Source: DASYYE01 sp035946955
GTDB taxonomy: Bacteria; Actinomycetota; Actinomycetes; Streptosporangiales; Streptosporangiaceae
Assembly (NCBI GenBank): GCA_035946955.1
Contig: DASYYE010000237.1
Coordinates: 1-9,223 of the forward strand
Length of the DNA stretch: 9,223 nucleotides
Reading direction: 5' to 3'
The notes under the pieces were generated by a model. It ran no database searches. It had not been told where the DNA came from and worked only from the letters and a program-made list of their open reading frames with translations. Both the position numbers and the translations under genes were made by a program. This document shows, one piece after another, positions 1-5,460 of the stretch (its first letter is position 1; each line of letters starts with the position of its first letter).

Positions 1-795
1 CACGGGGAACGGGATGCCGGTGTTGTTGTCCGGCGGGATCTGGTTCCAGTCCACGTCGTCGACCGTGAACATCGTCTGCGGGTTGTTCGGCAGCACCTCG
101 ACCGCCACCGAGTTGGTCCCCTGCCTGAGCAGGCTGGTGAGGCTGAACGTGAACCTGGTGTTGATCCCGGTGACCGTGGACGAGGTGGCCACCTGCTGGC
201 CGTCAACCCACACATTGGCCGCACCCACCACCCCGTTGACGATCAGGGAGGCGCTCTGGCCGCTGGTGAGGCTCGACGTGAAGTCCGTCCGCCACCACCA
301 CCCGATGTTGAACAGCTTGTCGCTGTCACTGCCGATGCTGCCCAAGAAGCCGTAGCAGAGCTTCATGTTCGTGCTGTAGAAGACGCTGTTGTGGCTGTCG
401 CTGCTCTGGTTCACCGGCTGCAGGCTCGTGTCGTCCGGGCACTGGCCGTTCTGGGCGAGCGCCTCGACCTCGGTCCCCGGTGCCCCAGCGTCGTCGTTGG
501 CCACCGCCAGCCAGGAGCTGGCGTTGAAGCCCGGCGTGGAGATCTGCCCACCCGACTGGGTCGCGACCGCGCTGCTCTGCACCCGCCAGCCGTTCCCACC
601 CAGGTCCACGATGTTGCTGGCACCGGTGCTGGGATGCACGTGACTGTGAGCGGCAATGTCGCGCGCCGACCGCGAAGCTGCTGCACCGTGGCTGCTGCCG
701 GTCGTGGTCGCGTCGGCGGCAGTGGCGGTCACCAGCGAGAGCGCCGCAAGTACGGACGCGCACGCAACGGACCGGGAGCGTGTCCAGTGCCTCAT
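1..795 (-). CDS. Secreted GH2 exo-beta-D-glucosaminidase-like enzyme, N-terminal part (C-terminus beyond window)
   Basis: 265 codons are present and the frame runs off the left edge, so the catalytic TIM barrel is not visible. Residues 1-29 form a signal peptide (basic start, hydrophobic core, Ala-rich end near TAADA). The rest is the GH2 sugar-binding jelly-roll: NGWRVQSSA (68-76), ISTPGFNASSW (85-95), VFYSTNMK (138-145), WWWRTDF (166-172), NVWVDGQQVA (194-203), VDWNQIPPDNNTG (248-260). The WxVxSSA, STNMK and VDWxxxPPDxN signatures are those of the CsxA-type exo-beta-D-glucosaminidases and related mannosidases, which release sugar from the non-reducing end of chitosan oligomers outside the cell; the substrate here is inferred. 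Cys119 and Cys147 lie in an apparently longer loop and could pair. The start at 795 has AGAGG about 11 nt upstream. The gene lies 82 bp after the membrane-protein gene and has its own promoter. GH2 family is near certain; exact specificity is not, without the catalytic half. Confidence 0.85.
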   Translation of the reverse strand, partial: MRHWTRSRSVACASVLAALSLVTATAADATTTGSSHGAAASRSARDIAAHSHVHPSTGASNIVDLGGNGWRVQSSAVATQSGGQISTPGFNASSWLAVANDDAGAPGTEVEALAQNGQCPDDTSLQPVNQSSDSHNSVFYSTNMKLCYGFLGSIGSDSDKLFNIGWWWRTDFTSSLTSGQSASLIVNGVVGAANVWVDGQQVATSSTVTGINTRFTFSLTSLLRQGTNSVAVEVLPNNPQTMFTVDDVDWNQIPPDNNTGIPFPV

Positions 796-852
796 GGGCT
801 GCCAACCTCTCACGCGGCTGGGCGCCGCAGATGCCGCTTCCCGGATAGTTAG

Positions 853-881
853 TTCGTATACTTTCCAAACAAATTAGTCAA
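853..881 (-). promoter_or_regulatory. Promoter of the GH2 gene with degenerate TTAGGAA-type operator
   Basis: On the minus strand TTGACT (881-876) and TACGAA (858-853) are spaced by 17 nt, a plausible -35/-10 pair. The -35 box overlaps the stop codon of the upstream membrane-protein gene (880-878). Inside the spacer, positions 853-869 match the palindrome found before the secreted-protein genes at 10 of 14 arm positions (right arm TTCCAAA, left arm TTCGTAT read on the plus strand). The match is weak on the left arm, so repressor binding here is inferred. Confidence 0.45.
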
Positions 882-3073
882 GTGTGGACACGATCCGCAG
901 ATGCGGGCAAAACCTCCCGCTGTCCCGCCAGGGGCCAGCCGCGCTTGCGGGTGACCAGGTCGAGGGCCAGGAGGTCCACCACGGCCAGCGCGATGAGCCC
1001 TGGGTAGGCGCCGAACCCGTGGTACTGGAACGCGATGGTGTGCGTACCCGCTGGCACCGTGACAGCGACCAGCGCGGGCCCGACCATCTCGGTCTGGGCA
1101 GGCCGCCCATCGACCGTCACGGTCCAGCCAGGGTCGTAGGACGCGCTGAGGACCACCGCGGCCCGCCTGCGCATGGACACCGCGGCGCTCGCGCTCCCCT
1201 GCGCCAGGTCAGTGTGCTCGTGCATAACCACGCCGGGGGTGCCCGAGGGGTGGGCCGAGGCCGCCAGCGTGGGTGGGGCAGCCGGCGCGCCGGCAAAGGC
1301 GACCGTCGGGTACCGGCCCTCCCCTGGCAGGGCCGACTGCAGGTAGTAGATGGTTTGGCTGCCGAGATCCTCGCGGTTGGCGGTGACGGTCCCTACGGTG
1401 TCGGCCACGCGGAAGTAGGAGTTGGCGGGGTACTCATACAGGCCGATCTGGTTGAGGCGCAGCACGCGGACCGCACCTGGCGGCGGCTTCACCCAGCGCG
1501 GGACGATCATGTAGCGGATGCCGAACACGGCATAGTCGCCGGGGTTCTGGGGGGAGAAGTGGTACTCGGGCTGGGTCATCAGTGACGCGGTCCGCAGCGT
1601 GTAGCCGACCTCGTCAACGTCCATGCTCTCGATGTACTTGAACGCCGGCACGTACCCGACCGTGAACGTTGTCCCCCACGAGGTGGGTGCCCCGGCATAG
1701 ACCCTGCCTCCCCCGTGGCGCTGGATGTAGGCGACGGCGGTGGCCACCTGCGGTTCGTCTGTCTGGGAGAGCGTCTGGATCCCGATGTCGGCCGAGTTGA
1801 GCGCGTCGTAGGAGTCGAAGAACTGCCACGCGGGGAACAGGAACCCGACTCCGGCCAGGGCCGCGACAGTGATGGGCAGCCAGTCCAGCCACCCCAGCCG
1901 GTGGCGGCCCAGGGACCGGGCACCGGCCTCGGCCCAGCGCACGACGCGCTCGGCCACGGTCGCCGCGCCGATCCCGGCCAGGTAGATCCCAGCGAGCTGG
2001 GCGCCCATCAGGAAGCGCCGGAAGAACAAGTCGGTGCTCCCCGGGATGATACTGACCAGGTTGCCGAAAGTGGTCCGGCCGAACGAGAGCAGCAGCCCCA
2101 GGCAGAACAGTGCCAGCAGCGCACGCCCCGCGTCAGCCGCCCGCCAGCGCACGACGGCTGTCACCATGCCTGCCAGGACGAGCAGGGTGATCACTGGCAG
2201 GTGGCCGTAGTCGAACACTCGCCCGGTCAGCAGCCAGCCCATGACCAGCCGCGCCCCGTAACCATTCTCCAGCGGGGTGCCTTCCAGTGCCTGGTTGACC
2301 CCGGCCCAGTGGGAGTAACGCAGCAGGGGGAACACGACCCATGCGCTGGCGAGCAGCGAGGCACCCAGCAGGACCGCGCCCCGGACCAGCCGTGCCCGCA
2401 GGTCACGGCGCACCAGGAAGGGCAGGATGACCACGGCCGAGAACGCGAGGTAGCCCGTTTCATAGTGCAGCGCCGAGGTCAGAGCCACCAGCGCGGCCGC
2501 TGGCGCGAGGAACCGCTTGTCCTCGCACGCACGCCAGGTCAGGGCCCAGGCGAACGGCAGCCCCCAGGACGCCCAGAGCTGAGTCCACACGCCGTAGCCG
2601 ATCCACAGGTACGCGTGCTGCTCGTAGCCGATCCCCGGGACGCTGTGCAGCAGCGGCGCCACGACTGCGGCGAGCGCGGCAGCCCATGGGCGCAGCCGGA
2701 ACAGCCGGGCCGAGGCGTAGATGGCGACCGGCCACAGGCACCACAGCAGGTACAGCGACCACCGGTACGCCGCGTCGGGCCCGATGACGAGGCCAGCCAG
2801 GCCGGTGAGGATCGCCGGGGTGCTCTGGTAGTGCAGGAACTGCGGGGAACCGAGCCCCAGGTAGGGGAACCAGCTGGTGAGCGGGTCATGGCCCGCGCTC
2901 AGCTGGGAGGTCGCGAACCTGACCATCTGCTCGTGGACCGAGCTGTCGTCCAGGTACTGGGCGGGCTGGAGCGTCGACCGGAGTTCCCACAGGCTCCAGG
3001 CGACCGTCGCCGAAACAGCGGCCGAAGGCCAGGCCCAGACCCCTGGGCGCTGGCCTTCGGTACGTTCGGTCAT
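878..3073 (-). CDS. Large polytopic membrane protein, GT-C/YfhO-like
   Basis: 731 residues with many hydrophobic segments between about 15 and 415 (for example 88-122, 131-146, 191-220, 231-251, 291-308, 317-331, 357-374, 399-415), a soluble region of about 270 residues, and a last membrane segment near 689-707. LDDSSVHEQM (41-50) in the first predicted outer loop recalls the acidic pair of lipid-linked GT-C glycosyltransferases. The segment YDPGWTVTVDG (646-656) followed by VTVPAGTHTIAFQY is the C-terminal beta-domain signature of YfhO-like and related membrane proteins. It probably acts in surface polysaccharide or glycolipid assembly, but the sugar and acceptor cannot be told. The start is uncertain: ATG at 3073 has GGGAGG (3093-3088) 14 nt away, whereas an in-frame CTG at 3082 has it at an ideal 5 nt. 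The decayed gene 3275-3102 ends 28 bp upstream, so the two are probably co-transcribed. Confidence 0.8.
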   Translation of the reverse strand: MTERTEGQRPGVWAWPSAAVSATVAWSLWELRSTLQPAQYLDDSSVHEQMVRFATSQLSAGHDPLTSWFPYLGLGSPQFLHYQSTPAILTGLAGLVIGPDAAYRWSLYLLWCLWPVAIYASARLFRLRPWAAALAAVVAPLLHSVPGIGYEQHAYLWIGYGVWTQLWASWGLPFAWALTWRACEDKRFLAPAAALVALTSALHYETGYLAFSAVVILPFLVRRDLRARLVRGAVLLGASLLASAWVVFPLLRYSHWAGVNQALEGTPLENGYGARLVMGWLLTGRVFDYGHLPVITLLVLAGMVTAVVRWRAADAGRALLALFCLGLLLSFGRTTFGNLVSIIPGSTDLFFRRFLMGAQLAGIYLAGIGAATVAERVVRWAEAGARSLGRHRLGWLDWLPITVAALAGVGFLFPAWQFFDSYDALNSADIGIQTLSQTDEPQVATAVAYIQRHGGGRVYAGAPTSWGTTFTVGYVPAFKYIESMDVDEVGYTLRTASLMTQPEYHFSPQNPGDYAVFGIRYMIVPRWVKPPPGAVRVLRLNQIGLYEYPANSYFRVADTVGTVTANREDLGSQTIYYLQSALPGEGRYPTVAFAGAPAAPPTLAASAHPSGTPGVVMHEHTDLAQGSASAAVSMRRRAAVVLSASYDPGWTVTVDGRPAQTEMVGPALVAVTVPAGTHTIAFQYHGFGAYPGLIALAVVDLLALDLVTRKRGWPLAGQREVLPASADRVHT

Positions 3074-3101
3074 TCCTTGCAGGTATGCCTCCCGGGCGTC
3101 C

Positions 3102-3275
3102 TTACCGAGACACCGGCGCGGGGGTTAACCGCCGCCGCCCCACCTCGCCGCTGCCACCATGACAGTTGGTTGGCAGAGTGAATAGGGGTGTAGTGTCCAC
3201 TGGCTCGTTCGAGGGTGGGTTCAGGATAACCGCGATGACAGGGAAGCGTTTCCCTAATGGGAACCGGAGCCTCAT
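3102..3275 (-). pseudogene. Internal-deletion remnant of the secreted DPBB-like family (57 codons)
   Basis: The frame starts MRLR then KRFPVI, as in the neighbour at 3960 (MRLR then RQRFLVVI); the first 12 bases, ATGAGGCTCCGG, are identical, and AGGAGAC is kept in both leaders. At codon 15 it jumps to the C-terminus of the family: residues 15-44, from AVILNPP to CHGGSGE, match the neighbour's residues 155-184 at 24 of 30 positions, including VDTTPLFT. The signal peptide core and the whole central domain are missing. Both donor segments contain a Val-Ile-Leu run (GTCATCCTG and GTTATCCTG), so a deletion between short repeats is the simplest cause. A shift in the Gly-rich tail then reads RRRLTPAPVSR instead of Gly residues and bypasses a TAA at 3127-3125 that would have ended the ancestral frame. 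A cytoplasmic product is possible (the ribosome site looks intact), but function is doubtful. No operator palindrome is seen before it. Confidence 0.8.
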
Positions 3276-3316
3276 GAAGAGTCTCCTATCTCTCCTTTCA
3301 CTTCCCTCATTTGTGG

Positions 3317-3355
3317 CTGATGCCGGGTGAGCGCTGGCCGCCCACCCGGCATCAG
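3317..3355 (-). terminator. Hairpin after the secreted-protein gene ending at 3385
   Basis: CTGATGCCGGGTG (3317-3329) and CACCCGGCATCAG (3343-3355) form a perfect 13-bp stem with a 13-nt loop. It lies 29 bp beyond the stop codon at 3385 and before the decayed copy. There is no U-run on the minus strand, which is usual for high-GC actinomycetes. Confidence 0.7.
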
Positions 3356-3384
3356 TCCGGGTCTGTTTTGTCGTGCCGGGGGCG

Positions 3385-3960
3385 TCAGCTGCCGCCGCCA
3401 CCACCGTCACCGGCACCGCCGTGGCAGGTGGTCGGCGGGGTGAACAGCGGTGTCGTGTCCACAGGGAGGTTCGCGGGCGGGTTGAGGATGACCGTCGCGT
3501 GTGTCGTCCATTTCCCCTCACAGGCGAGCAGGGCGGTGTGCTCCTGCCCGTGCGTGGAGTTCCTGTCTCCGCCCATCCACAGGTCCCAGTGGCCGCTGTT
3601 CACGCCGCCACAGGGGTTGCACTGGTCTTCGTGGATGAAGTACTTCTTCAGGAACGGGACGTAGCCGATCTGGCAGAACGGGCCGTTCAGGTCGTTCGGC
3701 CACGCCATGGTGACCGGGTTGCTGCGGGTGCCAACACCGCCAGCATTCTGGTGGATGCAAGGGTGGGCGATGCCTGGGCCTGGCGGGGAGTTGTCGGTCC
3801 AGCCGTAGAAGGTCACAAAGTTCGTTGTGGTCGTCGATCTCTGGGGAGCTGCGTTTGCCGACCCTGGCAGGACGAAGCCAAGGACCAGGGCAACCGGCGC
3901 ACACACCGCCAGGATGACGACGAGGAAACGCTGCCGGAGGTGGAGCTTCCGGAGCCTCAT
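3385..3960 (-). CDS. Secreted DPBB-like protein with Gly-rich tail, copy A
   Basis: 191 residues. A basic N-terminus (RLRKLHLRQR), a hydrophobic core (12-32) and a SANAA site near 38 make a signal peptide. The mature domain has VTFYGWTDNSPPGPG (49-63), AGGVGT (73-78), VPFLKKYFIHEDQCNPC (101-117), HWDLWMGG (124-131) and VILNPPANLPVDTTPLF (157-173). Asp112 and Asp126 in the EDxC...DLW arrangement recall the aspartates of 3D/RlpA/MltA-type double-psi beta-barrels; this fold is inferred by pattern. Cys114, 117, 147 and 179 have counterparts in copy B; Cys68 and Cys96 occur only here and probably form an extra disulfide. The tail ends in a Gly run. RBS AAGGAG lies 7 nt before ATG 3960. No enzymatic motif is recognised; a wall-binding or wall-loosening role is a guess from fold and from the GH2 gene in the same apparent regulon. 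Confidence 0.85.
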   Translation of the reverse strand: MRLRKLHLRQRFLVVILAVCAPVALVLGFVLPGSANAAPQRSTTTTNFVTFYGWTDNSPPGPGIAHPCIHQNAGGVGTRSNPVTMAWPNDLNGPFCQIGYVPFLKKYFIHEDQCNPCGGVNSGHWDLWMGGDRNSTHGQEHTALLACEGKWTTHATVILNPPANLPVDTTPLFTPPTTCHGGAGDGGGGGS

Positions 3961-3979
3961 GCCGTCTCCTTTCCCATAG

Positions 3980-3996
3980 TAAGGAATGGTTCCTAA
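3980..3996 (-). promoter_or_regulatory. 17-bp operator of copy A
   Basis: TAAGGAA-TGG-TTCCTAA (plus strand), one arm mismatch from a perfect palindrome. It lies 19 nt before ATG 3960, between the predicted promoter and the ribosome binding site, where a bound repressor would block transcription. The same architecture occurs before the genes at 4748 and 5287. Confidence 0.75.
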
Positions 3997-4006
3997 CTAA
4001 TTTCGC

Positions 4007-4035
4007 AACGTACCCCTGCCCGGGTTGCCCGTCAA
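4007..4035 (-). promoter_or_regulatory. Predicted promoter of copy A
   Basis: TTGACG (4035-4030), 17-nt spacer, TACGTT (4012-4007) on the minus strand. The -10 box ends 10 nt before the operator at 3996, so transcription would start at or just inside the operator. Confidence 0.5.
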
Positions 4036-4079
4036 TGCCCTGTAAGTGTTCATTGCCCAAGTTAGGACCTAAGACCGCA

Positions 4080-4113
4080 ACAGGCCGGCGGCAGGAACCT
4101 GCCGCGGGCCTGT
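4080..4113 (-). terminator. Hairpin after copy B
   Basis: ACAGGCCGGCGGCAGG (4080-4095) pairs with CCTGCCGCGGGCCTGT (4098-4113) at 15 of 16 positions. It sits 44 bp after the stop at 4158 and upstream of the promoter of copy A, separating the two transcription units. A smaller hairpin (TGAGCA 4144-4149 with TGCTCA 4155-4160) overlaps the stop codon itself. Confidence 0.7.
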
Positions 4114-4157
4114 TTGCGTGATCGACCGGTCATGCTCAGTGATTGAGCAGGTATTGC

Positions 4158-4748
4158 TCAGGAACCGCCGCTCGGGCCGGTGTTGCCTGAACCACCGCCG
4201 CCGCCACCGCCACCAGGCGCGTTGCACTGGCCATTCTGGAAGATGACGCCGCCTTGGCCGTTGTTGAACACCGGCTCATTCGGCCCGGGATTGACGATGA
4301 TCTGCATGTTGTCGCGGGTCAGGTTGTCTTCACAGGCGATCACCGCGCTGGAGTTGCTGCTCGCGGTGCCGCCGACCCACAGGTCGATGTGCGAGATCCC
4401 ATTGTTGAAGTCGGCGTCGCACTCGACGCACTCATCCTGCATGACGAAGTACCGCTGCAGGAACGGGTAGTAGATAAGCGTGCCGGGGGCGAACTCGTGC
4501 TGGTCAGTCGCGAACGTGGTCGGGTCGCCGAACGTTCCGACCCCGCCCGCATGGCCGGAGCCGAACGCGGTCCCGTTCCCAGGTGGTGAGTTGTCGGGGA
4601 ACCCGTACAGGGTGACGTGGTTGATGGTCCTTGTTTGGCCCGCCGCAGCTGCTTGCGGTGACGCCAGGGCCCCGGTGGCGATGCTGACCAGGATCGCGAC
4701 GGGTAGGGCGGCCATCACCAGTCCCGCCGCTAGCCAACGTCGTTGCAT
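4158..4748 (-). CDS. Secreted DPBB-like protein with Gly-rich tail, copy B
   Basis: 196 residues, paralogue of copy A. The signal peptide spans about 1-30 (MQRRWL, hydrophobic core, ALAS). The mature domain has VTLYGFPDNSPPGNGTA (45-61), AGGVGTFGDPTTFATD (67-82), GTLIYYPFLQRYFVMQDEC (89-107), HIDLWVGG (120-127), a CEDNLT segment (139-144) and VNPGPNEPV (152-160). Cys107, 110, 139 and 175 align with four of the six mature cysteines of copy A. Asp105 and Asp122 occupy the conserved acidic positions. After Cys175 the protein ends in an eight-Gly run and a GS-rich tail, which in other actinomycete exoproteins would be a linker to a binding module that is absent here. RBS GGAGG lies 6 nt before ATG 4748. 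An own operator, an own terminator and no close gene on the same transcript indicate a monocistronic unit. Function is unknown; extracellular localisation is well supported. Confidence 0.85.
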   Translation of the reverse strand: MQRRWLAAGLVMAALPVAILVSIATGALASPQAAAAGQTRTINHVTLYGFPDNSPPGNGTAFGSGHAGGVGTFGDPTTFATDQHEFAPGTLIYYPFLQRYFVMQDECVECDADFNNGISHIDLWVGGTASSNSSAVIACEDNLTRDNMQIIVNPGPNEPVFNNGQGGVIFQNGQCNAPGGGGGGGGSGNTGPSGGS

Positions 4749-4766
4749 GATGGACCTCCATGTGAA

Positions 4767-4783
4767 TTAGGAAGCCTTACTAA
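4767..4783 (-). promoter_or_regulatory. 17-bp operator of copy B
   Basis: TTAGGAA-GCC-TTACTAA (plus strand), one arm mismatch. It lies 18 nt before ATG 4748, the same offset as at the other two copies. No convincing -35/-10 pair was found upstream; TGTAAG at 4806-4801 is a weak -10 candidate. Confidence 0.75.
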
Positions 4784-4976
4784 CTAGGCCCGCTCCTGGA
4801 CTTACAGTACTCCGGTACGTGGGCGATTGCCCCTGTTGTGGACGTTTTGTGGGGAACTGTGGCCACTCTTGTCACACCAGACCTGATCTGCCACGGGTAG
4901 CTGCCTCACATGTCCAGTCAGGGCTCGCTACTGGCTCGTCAAGCGCACGCGATCGGCCACGCCCACAAAGGCGAGA

Positions 4977-4998
4977 CCCCCCGCAGGCGAGCAGGGGG
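4977..4998 (-). terminator. Hairpin after the 85-residue gene
   Basis: On the minus strand CCCCCTGC, loop TCGCCT, GCGGGGGG: eight pairs including one U-G wobble that would be a mismatch on the plus strand. This polarity and the 31-bp distance from the stop at 5030 support termination of the minus-strand gene. The stretch from here to 4784 shows no gene or other structure. Confidence 0.6.
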
Positions 4999-5029
4999 CC
5001 GGTTCCTGGCGCAGGACGCTAGTTACGAT

Positions 5030-5287
5030 TCAGCGTCGTCCTGGCAGGATGGGCCTTGCGGCGGCCCTGGTGAGGTGCACCTTGCGGAGACCGCGGGCAC
5101 GGGCTTTGCCGCCGCCCTGGTGCACTGTGGACGCTAGATCCGCCGTAGCGGCGGTGGCCACGTCCCCCCTCGTGTGGGTAGCTGGGGCCGCGTGGGGTGC
5201 TGCCTCCACGCCAGACGCAATCCCTACCACGCCGATCAGCGGCAAGGCGACAATCACGATCAACGGGCTCAGCCAGCGCGGTCGCAT
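5030..5287 (-). CDS. Short secreted protein, signal-peptide-only relative of copy B
   Basis: 85 residues. Residues 1-40 match the first 40 of copy B at 19 ungapped positions: MxxRWL, ALP, IAxG, an Ala/Pro stretch and a closing TR. From residue 41 on, the conserved YGxxDNSPPG domain is missing and a basic, low-complexity sequence (KARARGLRK, TRAAARPILPGRR) takes its place. The 5' end looks fully functional: promoter, palindromic operator, and AAGGGG 10 nt before ATG 5287. A hairpin follows the stop. This is either a truncated family member whose reading frame now covers unrelated sequence, or a real short exported basic peptide using the old signal. The 22-bp repeat within it (copies 50 bp apart, hence in different frames) argues that the mature sequence is not under protein-level selection. 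Confidence 0.55.
   Translation of the reverse strand: MRPRWLSPLIVIVALPLIGVVGIASGVEAAPHAAPATHTRGDVATAATADLASTVHQGGGKARARGLRKVHLTRAAARPILPGRR
5051..5122. repeat. Imperfect 22-bp direct repeat, 50 bp apart
   Basis: The 22-bp units at 5051-5072 and 5101-5122 both start GGGC and end GCCCTGGTG, and agree at 19 of 22 bases. The offset is not a multiple of three, so the two units are read in different frames of the 85-residue gene. Confidence 0.6.
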
Positions 5288-5305
5288 CGGGTTATTTCCC
5301 CTTTA

Positions 5306-5322
5306 TTAGGAAGGATTCCTAA
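5306..5322 (-). promoter_or_regulatory. 17-bp operator, perfect palindrome
   Basis: TTAGGAA-GGA-TTCCTAA has perfect 7-bp arms and lies 18 nt before ATG 5287. Its arms equal those of the CsnR operator of Streptomyces chitosanase genes as I remember it (TTAGGAA-AGT-TTCCTAA). It lies 138 bp from the divergent propeller gene and could affect both. Confidence 0.8.
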
Positions 5323-5334
5323 CTATCATTTTCG

Positions 5335-5364
5335 ATACTCTCAAACCCCGGCCCCCGCTGTCAA
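5335..5364 (-). promoter_or_regulatory. Predicted promoter of the 85-residue gene
   Basis: A consensus -35 TTGACA (5364-5359), 18-nt spacer and GAGTAT (5340-5335) as -10 on the minus strand. The -10 box ends 12 nt before the operator, as at copy A. Confidence 0.55.
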
Positions 5365-5460
5365 CGGATCCTGACACATGCGTCAAACCAGAGCAAATCA
5401 CCAGCACACTGTGGTCCGTGCAGGACGGTGGCCCGGCCGACGGCAACCCAAAGGTGGCAT

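Noticed and set aside
326..868. Minus-strand 180-codon frame at the left end
   Set aside because: It is out of frame with the GH2 domain, whose frame (795 to 1) has a signal peptide and all family motifs but no stop inside the window.
1715..3181. A 488-codon plus-strand open frame
   Set aside because: It is antisense to the membrane-protein gene, is rich in Arg/Gln/Pro/Gly of shadow-frame type, shows no domain, and the opposite strand has clear membrane segments and family motifs.
3246..3264. TTCCC-TAAT-GGGAA inverted repeat
   Set aside because: It lies inside the remnant reading frame, has a different spacing and arms from the 17-bp operators, and has no gene at a suitable distance.
4144..4160. 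TGAGCA/TGCTCA hairpin at the stop codon of copy B, with a third copy at 4133
   Set aside because: Six-pair stem overlapping the stop; the much stronger hairpin at 4080-4113 explains termination better.
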